From NCBI GenBank assembly GCA_028386065.3, contig JAKUCV010002424.1, positions 43,051 to 107,050 of the forward strand: a DNA stretch of 64,000 bases, in the 5' to 3' direction. The stretch is from Turnera subulata (lineage: Eukaryota; Streptophyta; Magnoliopsida; Malpighiales; Passifloraceae). The notes under the pieces are model-generated. The model searched no databases. It was given only the letters and a program-made list of their open reading frames with translations, and was not told the origin of the DNA. Made by a program: the position numbers and the translations under genes. Of this stretch, positions 53,589-64,000 are shown one piece after another. The stretch's first letter is position 1; every line of letters starts with the position of its first letter.

Positions 53589-55067
53589 CTACTCATTCTT
53601 TGGAGCCAGCATTTCTTGAATGTCCTTGATATTGGTGGGGTCTACTTCAATGCCTCGTTCACTCACCATGAAAACTAGTAACTTTTCTGCCTGGATGCCG
53701 AAGACACATTTCTGAGGATTAATTCTCATGCCAAATCCCCGGCATCTCTCGAAAAATTTTTTCAAGTTAGTCACATGGGATTCTCGCGTTTCTGATTTCA
53801 CAATCATATCGTCGACATAAACCTCTACTTCCTTATGCTTCATGTCGTGCAAGAGAGTAGTAGCCATTCTTTGATATATGGCTCCGGAATTGATTAGACC
53901 AAAGGGCATGACCTTGTAAATGAATGTCCCCCATTCGGTTTGGAATGATGTCTTGTGTTTGTCTTTCGGCGCCATCTTTACCTGATTATACCCTAAAAAT
54001 CCATCCATGAAGGATAACAATGCGTGCCCTGCCGTGGCATCCACCAAAAGATCAATATGGGGTAGGGGAAATTCGTCTTTTGGACAGGCCTTGTTTAAAT
54101 CTCGGTAGTCCAAAAACATTCGTACCTTCCCATCTTTCTTCGAAACCGGGACGATATTAGCTAACCACTCTGGGTATTCAATCACTTCCAAGAATCCGGC
54201 CTTAATCTGTTTTTCTACTTCTTCTTTCACCTTCAAGGCCCATTGGGGTTGAAGACGGCGGGCTTTTTGCTTCACGGGCCGAGCATTGGGAAATAGAGGG
54301 ATCCGATGCTGAGCAATGGTCGGGTCGATTCCTGGCATGTCTTCATAAGACCAGGCAAACACATCCACATACTCTCTGATTAGAACTGCCAAGTCTTCTT
54401 GGATGGAATTTTCAAGAGCTGCACCGATCCTTGTGATCTTAGGGTTATCTTCAGTTCTCAGGTTGATTTTGATTGAATCCGGGAGTTCATTCATCTCATT
54501 ACATTCACATACATTATTCATGCAGTAAATGTTATCACAGAAAGCATCCAAGTAAGCAAAAGAGTGCCTCATTTCATTGCTATGGGATATGAATACATCA
54601 TCATTTTCCATGGTTTTGGAGTAAGAAAGGCTAATGTTAATGGAGTTTTTGTCTAGTCTGTTGGCTACATCTTCGGGTTTATTGTCTAATTCAGATTCAC
54701 TTTTGGAGCCAGTTGTCATGGGAGGACTCTCACCAATTGCTTCCTTGTTGATCTTGAAAACAGTACACGGTTTCTGCCATTCCCAATTTCTACCCACGTG
54801 CCAGATATCATGAGCGACTCCTTGTGAAAAATCTCTTCCTTCGGCTCTTGGATCGATATCAATCATGAAACAATCTTCACTTCCAACCCATCTCGCGGAA
54901 CTAACCTTCCCATTTTGTTCTTGATGGAGTAAAGTGATTTCTTCCTGATCTAACAAACTTTGCATCTCGTGGCAAATCTGGAAACATTCAATTATGGTAT
55001 GCCCAATCACGCAACAGAATTCACAGCACTCATTAAGTTTTGGCATCGGAGGCTGAAACGGGGTCAC
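53589..55067 (-). CDS. pol: Tat-like polyprotein piece: zinc knuckle fused to RT, no protease (E)
   Basis: The 492-codon open frame has a CCHC knuckle at residues 15-28 (C-X2-C-X4-H-X4-C) and a linker of about 200 residues rich in Glu, Asn and Ser. RT from about residue 225 shows P-V-K-Q-K-A-R-R, V-R-M-F-L-D-Y-R-D-L-N-K-A, L-L-S-F-M-D-G-F-L-G-Y-N-Q (first Asp), P-F-G-L-I-N-S-G and Y-V-D-D-M-I-V-K-S. No D-T/S-G protease motif is visible between knuckle and RT, where Tat elements have one, so an in-frame deletion seems likely. The frame ends at a TAG inside the RT-RNase H connection. Listed as CDS because the frame is open, but the element is defective. Confidence 0.8.
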   Translation of the reverse strand: MTPFQPPMPKLNECCEFCCVIGHTIIECFQICHEMQSLLDQEEITLLHQEQNGKVSSARWVGSEDCFMIDIDPRAEGRDFSQGVAHDIWHVGRNWEWQKPCTVFKINKEAIGESPPMTTGSKSESELDNKPEDVANRLDKNSINISLSYSKTMENDDVFISHSNEMRHSFAYLDAFCDNIYCMNNVCECNEMNELPDSIKINLRTEDNPKITRIGAALENSIQEDLAVLIREYVDVFAWSYEDMPGIDPTIAQHRIPLFPNARPVKQKARRLQPQWALKVKEEVEKQIKAGFLEVIEYPEWLANIVPVSKKDGKVRMFLDYRDLNKACPKDEFPLPHIDLLVDATAGHALLSFMDGFLGYNQVKMAPKDKHKTSFQTEWGTFIYKVMPFGLINSGAIYQRMATTLLHDMKHKEVEVYVDDMIVKSETRESHVTNLKKFFERCRGFGMRINPQKCVFGIQAEKLLVFMVSERGIEVDPTNIKDIQEMLAPKNE

Positions 55068-55464
55068 CTTTTACGCACTTCTTGAGCAGTTCTTCCAAAA
55101 ATATCGGGAGGGGGACGGATTCTCCATTGGATTTCTCAAGGTTCGGCATCTTGAATTTCTTTGGTAACCGGGCTTCAGGGAGCAAGGACAGGCGGTCCGA
55201 ATTCCAATTGCCTTCTTGCCTCTTTGTGGTCCTCAACAAATTTCCCAACCTTCGAGGCTCCTCTTCCTTTCCCTTAGATCCTTCTATCTTCACGCCACCA
55301 TTCTGAACTTTTCGGCTGCTTCTCATGATGTCACGCCTTGAATTTGGTCCCCTAATACTCCCGGGAGACCCGGTCCTTCCTCGTTTGGGTGCCGTCAATG
55401 GTTTACTTACTACCGGTAGGGGTCCCACAGCCGTGGTCATCTTGAGGGAATCTTCTTTGCTCAT
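55033..55464 (-). pseudogene. gag: Gag N-terminal remnant of element E
   Basis: 143 codons from the ATG at 55464: a basic, Pro/Ser/Arg-rich part, then L-P-K-K-F-K-M-P-N-L-E-K, the entry to a Tat-type capsid domain. The capsid core itself is absent; the sequence jumps to the zinc-knuckle region, in another frame. Confidence 0.7.
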
Positions 55465-55945
55465 GTTGCTCTAGATTGAAGGGGTAGCAAAGTATAAAGG
55501 TTCCGGGTACGCAAAGGGGGTTTGAAGGGTTCTTTTTTTTTAGGGCGCGTAGGGATGAAAAGGGCACTCAATTCACATTTACTTGAATAACAATCACCCA
55601 AAATGCACATAACATTTATTGATTCATTATGCATGAGATGCTCAGGGTATGTAGCTGGTTGGGGGCTAAAAAACTGCTGCTAAGGAATAGTTTGGCCTAC
55701 TCACATGTGATAAAAGAAATTGCGAGAGGTCCAAGACCCATTAATCCCTATCATTGCATAAGCAGCGAGAAACCGGTTCACACAAGCCACTATTGCTTAA
55801 AGAAAGCATTGTAGCGGACTTGGATCCCCTGGCCCTCTTACGATAAAGGCTTCACAACATTTAACATGAATGCAGGGCACTTATGATGACACATAAAAAG
55901 ACATACAAGATTCAATAATTGGACAAAGCTTCTTGAACCCTCAAC
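55465..55945 (-). other. Leader of element E
   Basis: About 480 bases between primer site and gag remnant, no gene seen. Confidence 0.6.
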
Positions 55946-55966
55946 GTCCCCAGCGGAGTTGCCAGC
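55946..55966 (-). other. Primer-binding site of element E
   Basis: Minus strand GCTGGCAACTCCGCTGGGGA directly after the LTR end. This TGGCRACTCC...GGGGA form is typical of Tat/Ogre-type elements and unlike the TTGGTAGCGGAG of A-D. I think the primer is tRNA-Arg, but cannot verify it. Confidence 0.65.
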
Positions 55967-57386
55967 TGTGAATACCCGACCCAAAATCACTTGGGCCTAT
56001 TCACCTTTCCTTTACACCTTCTTCATAACCGTCATCCAACATCTTTGGAGTCGCCACCCAAATTTTACCAAGGGATAAAAACTTGGGAAAAACCCTTCAT
56101 GTGACTCCATTTAGGCAACTGAATAGCGAACCAAAGATGCTGGACCCGGGGATTCGTCATGGATGGGAAGGTGTTAAGCACCCACCCATGTTGGGGTGAA
56201 ACTTTGTGCAATTAGAGGATTATGTATGCCTTGTGCAAGTGTGCAAGTGTGAGCACCAAATCACATAATAACTGAATATTAAAAAAGAAAGGGGAGAAGA
56301 AGATTGGGCTTGAGTTTCCACCGCTAGAAACCACCTACGTACCCCGGCGACGGGGTTCAAAGCCCATGTAGTTCTCGACATGGCATCATAACAATCACAT
56401 CATCATAAACATCAGCTTCTCAACAATAATTGGTCAGACAAAAAGGGATTAGGATTACCTCTTGTAGCCCTCCTCTAGCTCCTTGGTTTGGGTTGTGCCT
56501 TCCACACAATTTCCTCCCACTCCTCAACTCAATCTTGGAGTTCTTCTTGATTTTCCCCTTTGCTGCCTTCAATGGATGATGCTACCCATGAAATTCTACC
56601 AGAGTTTTGCCTATGGAACTATTTCTTAAGCTTGGAGGGATAGAGTTTCTCCAAGCTCTCAAGCTTTTTGAAGGGTATTTGTGTAATAGAATGTCTGTCC
56701 CCTGAAATGTGAGAGGAGGGTCCTATTTATAGTGTTCTGGGTGGCCTAGGGGCGTGGACCAACTTAATGTCCAAGGTAATGGCAAAAAATCTGGGCCAAA
56801 ATTGAGTAGAATCAGATTACGGGCGAAAATCGGGGAGAAAACGAAATTCTGGGGGTGCATGACCGCCATGGCCGGCGATCATCCTATGGATGACAGCTAG
56901 GCCGGGCAGTCATGGGTGGAAGACCGCCCAAGCCCGGCGGTCATCCCGAGATGACCGCCCGCGCCTACGCGTTTCACCCGTTCTTTCCTAATTCGGTCCC
57001 GATTCTCCCCTAATTCCTCCCTGATTGATCATACCACGTAATTAACCCCTAGACTGCTCAAAATCCTCTACTTCCTTGATTACTACTCCCCTCAATCATC
57101 TCCTAATTGACTAATTACACATTGATTCCTCATTTTAAGCCAAAATCATACCAAATTTAATGAGATAAAATACATTTTAGCAATTCAGTCCTTAACATAT
57201 CCTACGATTAAATCTTCTCATTAATCCTAGGCATATAAAAGTCTTAATTACTATAACGTATAAGTTCTATTAAAATTAAACCCCATCCATGCTTCAACCC
57301 AAGACTAACTCAACAATCTTATGATTCAAACATGTCTGGAGTCTATTCTCAATGGAATCTTCATGGGTCAAATTTGGATGTTCACA
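55967..57386 (-). repeat. 5' LTR of element E (1420 bp)
   Basis: TGTGAATACCCG to GATGTTCACA. Lacks about 190 bases present in the 3' LTR. TATA on the minus strand at about 56723-56731; U3 hairpins at 56861-56966. Confidence 0.93.
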
Positions 57387-58760
57387 GTTGTTGAATCACA
57401 CTTGGATCAGGCAGTTGCTCATCTTTTGTCTCATCAACATCAATAACCTATGGCTGATTCTTAGGGGTAAACACAATTTCTATATCATCACTATGATCTT
57501 TCAAGTTAATCTCATCAAACACCACATGCATGGATTCTTCAGCAACCATGGTTCTTTTGTTATATACCCTATAGGCTTTACTACTTAATGAATAACCAAG
57601 AATTATACCATCATCAAACTTAGCTTGAAACTTATGAAGATTATTCTTAGTATTCAAGATGTAACACCTTGAGCCAAATGTGTGAAAGTATGCAATATTT
57701 GGCTTTCGGGCCAAATCTCATAAGATGTGTTTTCAATTATAAGACGCAAAGAGACTCTATTTAGGACATAGCATGCTGTGTTCACACCCTCAGCCCAGAA
57801 ATAGGTAGGTAAATTATACTCATTAAGCATAGTTCTAGCTATTTCTTGTAAGGTTCGATTCTTCCTTTCTACAACTCCATTTTGTTGAGGTGTTCTAGGA
57901 GTCGAAAATGTGTGTTCAATGCCATTTTGTTCACAGAATTGATTGAATGTGGAATTATCAAATTCTCCACCATGATCACTTCTAATTTTAGATATTTTAT
58001 ACCCTTTTTCATTTTGTAGCTTCCTAACTAATGAGCCAAATTCTTGACATGCGTGATCTTTTTGTGAAAGGAATAGAACCCATGTAAATCTAGAATAATC
58101 ATCTATAATGACAAATGCATACTTCTTACCACCAAGACTCACAGTTCTCATAGGATCAAAAAGATCAATATGTAAGAGTTCAAGAGGTCGAGAAGTTGAT
58201 ACCACATGTTTTGGTTTTAAAGAACTTTTGATTTCTTTACCAAGATGGCATGCACGACATTTGGTTTCTGTCTCTAACTTCAGTTTTGGCAGACCATCGA
58301 CCAAATCTTTCCTTGAAAGATTTGAGATAAGTTCAAGATTTGCTTGCCCAAGCCTCTTGTGCCATAAAGTTGGAGTATCTGTTCTTGCACTAAAGCACTT
58401 GATCTCAGGGTTAGTAACATCATTTAAACATATAGAATATAGATTACCAATTCTCTTTCCAATAAACAAGACATTCTCATCATCGACTCTATTCACAAGA
58501 CATCTTGATGACTCAAAAGTAACTCTGAATCCTTTGTCACAAAGCTGACTAATACTAAGCAAGTTGTACTTAAGATTATCAACAAGAAGCACATGTTCAA
58601 TAGTTGGATTAGCACCAATCTTACCAATACCGAGGATTTTTCCTTTTGAGCTATCGCCAAATGTAACATTACCTCGGTGTTTGGGAGGAGGGATGTAAAT
58701 TTTGATGGGTCACCTGTCATATGTCTTGAACAACCACTGTCTAGAACCCATTCATTCTTT
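57387..58760 (-). pseudogene. pol: Copia pre-integrase and integrase of element D
   Basis: The frame 58592-57654 (312 codons) is largely whole: L-L-S-I-S-Q-L-C-D linker, W-H-K-R-L-G-Q-A-N (zinc His), C-R-A-C-H (zinc Cys), H-I-D-L-F-D-P (first Asp), I-R-S-D-H-G-G-E-F (second Asp) and N-G-V-V-E-R-K-N-R-T-L (Glu). All three catalytic residues remain. A frameshift near 57715 leads to the C-terminal part (F-G-S-R-C-Y-I, F-D-D-G-I-I-L-G-Y). Protease traces (M-T-G-D, F-T-S-L) sit at 58720-58600. E is inserted past the C-terminus. Confidence 0.92.
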
Positions 58761-58776
58761 GCATCTTGTCAAATAA

Positions 58777-60455
58777 TCAAGTTTTAGGTACCCAAACTAA
58801 TTTGGGTCCTTCAGGGTTAGATTTGGCTCCTTTTGGAACCCAAATGTATTTGACATGGTTGCCTCTCTTCCAATGAAAGCATGACCTGATTGTATGACCA
58901 ACATTTCCATAATAATAGCATGTGATACCAGACATATGTGAGATCTCATGATATCTTTCCCTATGATGTTGATGATATCTTGGTCGATATGGTGTTCTTG
59001 ATTCAGCTTTGACAAACTTAACAGGCAGATTTGGCTTGTTAAAAACCATATGTGTAGCACCTATTCCACTTTTGTCTAGTGAGTGCCTTTGTTGACCTAG
59101 CAGCACATTGAGGCTATCTCTTCCATTAGTAAACTTTTCTAAGGAACATTTTTTATCCTCTACTTCAGCCTTTAGAGCATCATTCATTTGAATCATCATT
59201 TCACACTTGGTCAAATTGCTAGTTAACTTTTTCTCAAGCTCATTATATGCGTTTTGGGCAGCAAGTTTCTCTTTCTTTAATGACTCACAAATTGACAAAC
59301 TTTCAGCATGTGCACGCTCAAAAGTTTCATATGCAGTTTTGTGAGATGCATGATCAAATTCAAACAGATCAATACGTTTCTTATATCAAATATTCTTCTT
59401 AAGTGCTTGCTCATACTTATCATGCAATTCTTCAAATGCAACTTGAAGTTCATCAAAAGTGTAGTCAAGAAAATCGTTTACTTCAGTATCCTCTCGAGCC
59501 ATTAAGCATAGATTCACAGCTTTATCAGAATCAAAATCACTTGATAAATCCAAATCATCCCATGTTGATATAGCTTTCTTCCCTTTGCTCCTAGGGAAAT
59601 CAGATTTGGCTTTTTGATGTGGACATTCTGACTTGATATGGCCTGGTCAGTTACAGCCAAAACACACCAGTGAGTCATTCTTTTGTTCAGTCAATTTAGC
59701 ACCTTGGAAACCCTTTCTTTTCCTTTCTCTTCTCTTTCTAAGGAATTTGACAAACTTCTTGGTGATTAGTGCCATATCCACATCATTATATTCATCACTG
59801 AAATCTTGGTCCGCCTTAAGAGCCAAATCTTTCTTCTTTGGTTCTTTTGGTTCCAATTTAGAGCCATGAACTATAAGCTTTCCAATGAGCTTATCATAAG
59901 TGACAATGTTCAGATTCTGAGCTTTTTCAATAGTTGTGACCTTTGGCTCCCACTCCTAGGTAGAGATCTAGGGATTTTTACCGCTTTATCTCTATGAGTG
60001 ACAGGTCTACCAAGTAAGGCTAACATAATGCAAAAAATGGTGAAGCATGAATCCATTTCTTGCACAGTTTCTCCAACAGTCATTTGGAAGAGCTCGTAGT
60101 CCCTCATTAGACAATTGAGCCGTGACTCCTTTACTTGGTTATTTCCTTCATATGTGACACAAAGAAGCTTCCATATTTCATAGGCTATGCCACAAGAACT
60201 AACCATTTGAAACTCAGTTTCGCTTATACCATATAGTAGTATATTTTTAGTGTGTGCATCAATCATAGCTCTTCTTAGCTCATCTTCAGACCAGAATTAC
60301 ATGTCTCTTTGAGGTCTGGCATAGGGACTCTGAACAATATTCCACATCTCAAAATCTTTCCCTTCAAGGAAGATCTTTATCCTAAACTTCCAATAATCAA
60401 AGTTCACTCCATCAAAGTATGGAGCTTTGTTGACACTTGTACCTTCATAAGCCAT
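58777..60455 (-). pseudogene. gag: Sirevirus-like Gag of element D
   Basis: The start is the ATG at 60455 (M-A-Y-E-G-T-S-V-N-K), with F-D-Y-W-K-F-R and F-L-E-G-K-D-F-E-M-W. An in-frame TAA lies near 60300. The UBN2-type region (60266-59910) has L-L-Y-G-I-S, E-I-W-K-L-L and L-M-R-D-Y-E-L-F. The first knuckle (near 59650) is interrupted by TGA after C-F-G-C-N. Coiled-coil segments follow (59298-59150). A later zinc-knuckle-like motif, C-Y-Y-Y-G-N-V-G-H-T-I-R-S-C, has Tyr for the second Cys. Confidence 0.88.
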
Positions 60456-60493
60456 GATCTTTTTCTCTGGAGATTAATGCACTAGATTGAGAA

Positions 60494-60511
60494 CGCAACT
60501 CCGCTACCAAT
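60494..60511 (-). other. Primer-binding site of element D
   Basis: Minus strand ATTGGTAGCGGAGTTGCG, directly after the LTR end GGCCAACA. It shares TTGGTAGCGGAG with the gypsy elements A, B and C. Confidence 0.78.
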
Positions 60512-61576
60512 TGTTGGCCTAAAAAAAGGCTAAGAAGGAGGGTTGAATTAGCTTTTTCTCTTTTTTGGGTTTTCTGTGATTTGGCTCAACACAGAAGCCA
60601 ATTGTGAAACTTAAATGAAAATGAGAAGATGAAGGCAGAAAAGCAAAGAACACGAGCAATTTATAGTGGTTCCCCACTCAGGAGTACATCCACTAGCTAA
60701 AGGTCCCCTCTTTAGGATTTCTAAACTATCCACTAATTCGGCTTTTACAGGCGAGCCAAATAACCTATGATACACAAGTTTTTGCGTGTTGAACTTGCTA
60801 AACCTAACCCGAAGCTGAACCTAGCTTTGTCTACCCAACAGGATTAACCCCTAATCCTGCTGATTACAACCATTCCCAAGGCAAAGCTTCAAGAGTTACT
60901 CACTTAAGAAGTTACATAAATTAAGCACAATAATATCTCTCAAGGTAAGCTCTTTTTCTCAACTTAGAATCTCTTGAATAGCTAGGTTGATTTGTTGTAA
61001 GGCTTCAATCGTCTATTTATAGATTCTAAGGATGGGGATGAGTGTCTTTCAACGACTAGATTGCTTCCAGGTGGCGCACAAGTTGACTTTTTTCTTTAAT
61101 TAAGAACTGTCAAGGTTTGGCAGTGGACTGAACCAAATTTGGTAACTACTTGGGCAAAAATTATTTTTTAATCTTCAAAAAGTTTCTCAAAAAATGAAAA
61201 TGAGGACCACCAGCTCTTTGATCCATGAAAGAGGATGTGAGGACTACTTTTCTGACCGTTTGTTGACTCTCAGAGACCGAGTAAATCCGTTGCTTTAATT
61301 GCTTTAAAGTCAGCTACTTTTCGGGATCACTTCTCCCACTGCCCAGACAACGACATTTTGGTTCGATGGAAAACCACACTGAAGCCAAATCTTCACGGTA
61401 TTTGGTTTCTGCTAGAAATCAAAATTTCTGCAAATACTTAAAACACACAAAGGCTTTCCATACTGTTTGTTAGTCATCAAAATAATAATATAGGCATTGA
61501 ATAATCATCAGAAATATACTAAAAAAGATTAATATTAATTAATTATTTAATTAAATACATAACACATGGGCTAACA
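60512..61576 (-). repeat. 5' LTR of element D (1065 bp)
   Basis: TGTTGGCC to GGGCTAACA on the plus strand. TATA on the minus strand at about 60660-60666 within ACCACTATAAAT, shared with S. Followed by TCCAC. Confidence 0.93.
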
Positions 61577-61581
61577 TCCAC

Positions 61582-63238
61582 CACCTGCCTTTTGCAGCTG
61601 CACCAACCATCCTAGCCTCTTTCTTCCTCGCATCCAACTGTAGGGCGTAGTCATCATAGCCAAGTGGAGGGTAAGTTAACTCGGTAACTCATAGAGTAAA
61701 TGGTAACGCGTGGTCTGCACCATATTTACAATTTGTTGGCATTACCATATAGGTAACATCTATATAAGTAATATATATAATATGTGGGCATGTCAGAGAG
61801 AGGGAGAGGGGGTATACATAACATTATTTTGTGGGCTAGCAAAACCTTAAAAGAAAACAATAATAAAATAATGATAGGATATATATGGTTATTTTGTCCG
61901 AAAAATAGTAAAACAATATATATTATGTATTATATTTTAGCAAGGGTATTACCAAAATATTAGAAGCTGGGATAACATTTGGGTACAAGTATAACACATA
62001 TTAATTTGGGATAAACCAAAGTATTGATCGGGTTTGACTAAAATATTATATAAACTGCTAGGCTGTCATTTGCATAGTATTTATTGTGCATTTGTGTGAC
62101 TGTATTGTATTATTAATCGTATATAGGAGCTGTTAACGAGGACGAGTACTTAGAACCGAGACCAGGGGACGAACTTCCCGAGGACTTTATCGGTTAAGGT
62201 GAGGATAAGTAAATATTAATATACAGCCCGTGATATCAAGTTACTGTTTGTTCACTGTGTGATATTTGCTGGTATGATACTACTCTTGTGGTTGTGATTG
62301 GTTGTTTTTGTTTTTCACGATGTTGGAATTGTTGGTAATTTACTATTGTTGTTGTTGTCTGTGAGACTTGTATGAGCTGAATACCGGGAGTAATTTTATG
62401 TGATGACAGTTTGGTTTGAGTTTGAGTATCCAGTCGAGCGGAGAGGTTCGCGAGCCTGCTCGGGTTAATGAGTTGATGGTCGGTTAGCAGTAACACGGTA
62501 GTAAGACTAAAACAATGATAAAATGGAAACACATAGACATCTAGTAAGTCACAGTTAGATGTTGGAATAGCCTGATGGTAGTCCTCTTTTTATATGATGT
62601 TGGGGGAGAGTGTGCTTGGGGTCTGCTCCCTGTTTGTACCAAAGTTATTATTCTTAGGCACCAGGGGAGAGTGTGCTTGGGGTGTGCTCCCTGTCTGTGC
62701 CAGATTGTTTTACGGGGAGTACCCTGGGTCTAGCTAGATCGGCAACCTGGCGATGCCCAACATATAACTTGTGATGGGGGCCCTGGAAATAAAATTGGAT
62801 CAGTGTGTCTAAGATAACACAGAGTACCATCTGGAGTCTTGTGAGGACCTTCTGTCTATTACTTTCAGTTGAGTAATTGCTTGTGACTTGGTTATTATTG
62901 GTTGCTTGTATATTCATCTTTAATTATGGATTTTACCCAGTGAGCACTTCGGACTCACCCCTCGCCTACGTGACTCGGTCACGTAGTTTGATTTATGCGC
63001 AGTATAGGAACGATCGAGGCAAGCTATGACGCACCCTCTGCCAGGTCCGGATCCATCCTGTGTTGCATTGCGTCTGTTATTGTATTATATCAAGTCTTCC
63101 GCTGTCTGGAATTTGTCACCCTGCTTCTGTTGCTTGTTGTAATAATGTCTCGTATCGGGACAATTACTGATGTTATATTATACTGTTGGCTTGTGGTATT
63201 TACCTGCTATTATTTCTGTAATAACATATGGTCCCACG
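61582..63238 (+). repeat. 3' LTR of element C, second part, cut at its end
   Basis: Matches the 5' LTR from about 32380 to 34019, including the hairpin (62966-62986) and the duplication of about 63 bp. The last 45 or so bases of the LTR are absent; sequence changes at 63239. Confidence 0.9.
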
Positions 63239-64000
63239 TGTAAGTTTCCCTAAGCTATATGACATTCATATAGAAGCAAAAAGATGCAGCGGAAGACAAG
63301 GGAAACAACCAAGAACACATGTGAAGCTAGTAAACCGTATAACAAAATTTTTCGTACCTGTAAGATTAGGGTCTTTCACCTAACTGTGTATGGAATCAGT
63401 AAGAGCAAGAAGAAGCCCTGCTCCTCTACGGTACCCACACGAACCGTGATAGTTTGGAGTCGTCCCACGAAACAAGCTTCGAGCTCCCCGGACTGAAGTG
63501 CTAGCAACAAAACCGGGGCTGTGTGTAAGGTGTGTTTTAGCTCTTCCTTTCTTTCTCAAAGAAGAAGAGATGGTGGTGTATGTGTGTGGACTGAAAAACC
63601 AGCTCAAGGGAGGAGAAGAGAGCAGCAAAAACGTCCAGCCAAGCCACACTTAGGTAGTGAATGATCTGATCATTCAAAACCAAGTGGAGACACAAGGTAG
63701 TGCAAGCAATGGCCTACCACCTTTGGCCCATCACCCACTAAACCATATCTTAGACAAGATAATGCAACTCCCATCATTCTTTCCAGCACAACACACACAA
63801 TACTCCACTCATGTCTGATCAATAATTATTGATCCAAAACCGGCCCTGGTTCAACCATGGTCCAACCACGGTTCAACCACGGTCCAACCACACCCGGTCC
63901 AACCATGGTCCAACCACGGTTCGACCATCTGCTCGAATCATCGGTTCTATGTGTGTGACCCTGCAGGCACTTGTAACGTCCGGCAATGATTGTAAAATCT
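63239..64000. mobile_element. Probable start of another inserted element, unclassified
   Basis: The C LTR stops abruptly and a new sequence starts TGTAAGTTTCCC, a plausible LTR terminus. It has no recognisable protein and no second copy in the window. If it is an LTR, its TSD candidate is CCACG at 63234-63238. Confidence 0.35.
63848..63928. repeat. 11-bp tandem repeat, seven units
   Basis: GGTYCAACCAY in units at 63848, 63859, 63870 and 63881, then a 4-base ACCC spacer, and units at 63896, 63907 and 63918 (the last with one mismatch). Confidence 0.88.

Larger units (their letters stand above)
46337..57386 (-). mobile_element. Element E: Tat-like Ty3/gypsy with antisense spliced gene
   Basis: LTRs at 46337-47950 and 55967-57386, flanked by a perfect GTTGT duplication (46332-46336 and 57387-57391) in the integrase-RT linker of D. 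Pol runs on the minus strand with RT, RNase H, a second RNase H-like domain and integrase: two RNase H domains are the mark of the Tat group. An extra gene lies on the plus strand between pol and the 3' LTR. The gag core and protease are deleted. Confidence 0.93.
43544..61576 (-). mobile_element. Element D: SIRE/Sirevirus-like copia retrotransposon interrupted by E
   Basis: A perfect TCCAC duplication (43539-43543 and 61577-61581) and TGTTGG...CTAACA ends define it. Minus-strand order is 5' LTR (60512-61576), primer site, gag, protease remnant, integrase, [E], RT, extra ORF and 3' LTR remnant. Three deletions are visible: most of the 3' LTR, RNase H, and about 25 RT codons. Removing E (11,050 bases) leaves about 7 kb. 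Confidence 0.92.
31696..63238 (+). mobile_element. Element C: Tekay-like Ty3/gypsy retrotransposon carrying nested B and D(E)
   Basis: 5' LTR (31696-34063), primer site, gag, protease, RT, RNase H, integrase, chromodomain-like tail, purine tract and 3' LTR (42883-43543 plus 61582-63238). Once B and D are set aside, the layout is complete in gene order. The coding frame is broken in many places. The left flank is TAGAG; the right flank is unavailable because the 3' LTR is cut near 63238. Confidence 0.9.

Overview
This window holds a nested stack of LTR retrotransposons from a flowering plant genome, very probably a eudicot. I found no host gene, rRNA, tRNA or CRISPR array. The plant origin follows from the lineages present: Athila-like and Tat-like Ty3/gypsy, Tekay-like and Reina/CRM-like chromovirus-type gypsy, and two SIRE/Sirevirus-like copia elements. 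The species cannot be named from the sequence. Most genes carry frameshifts, stop codons or deletions, as expected for old heterochromatic repeats.

Layout. (1) 1-4334, element F: the 5' end (gag-protease and 5' LTR) of an Athila-like element on the minus strand, running off the left edge. (2) 4335-6330: unassigned DNA with a 13-bp minisatellite. (3) 6331-24762, element G (minus): a 3' LTR at 6331-8488 and a gag split into 8534-8823 and 23987-24567 by copia element S (8861-23986, minus). The 5' LTR of S is itself split by gypsy element A (18557-23741, plus). (4) 24763-31178, element H (minus): a 3.2-kb LTR, a degenerate pol and a truncated second LTR. The 3.2-kb LTR also sits exactly where the 5' LTR of G should be. 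(5) 31190-31695: a fragment of the 6331-8488 LTR family. (6) 31696-63238, element C (plus, Tekay-like). Its integrase gene is split by element B (37713-41799, plus). Its 3' LTR is split by copia element D (43544-61576, minus), and D is split by Tat-like element E (46337-57386, minus). (7) 63239-64000: probably the start of another inserted element.

Target-site duplications support the nesting: CCATG for B, TCCAC for D, GTTGT for E and CACTT/CACTC for A. The oldest recognisable layers are G, H and C; B, D and E are later than C, and E is later than D.

The most interesting parts are three. First, element E has a gene on the strand opposite to pol, with its own TATA box, an in-phase 86-bp GT-AG intron, and a promoter-side copy of the 30-bp hairpin repeat found in the LTR U3; it also has a 73/108-bp tandem array in its 3' untranslated region. 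Second, element B is a young non-autonomous element with one intact 383-codon ORF that lacks gag core, protease, RT and integrase catalytic domains, and shares an unrecognised C-terminal segment with A. Third, elements of different lineages (A, B, C and copia D) share the same unusual primer-binding motif TTGGTAGCGGAG. Two long poly-G runs and one poly-C run, two of them beside an N, look like assembly faults and hide at least one junction.
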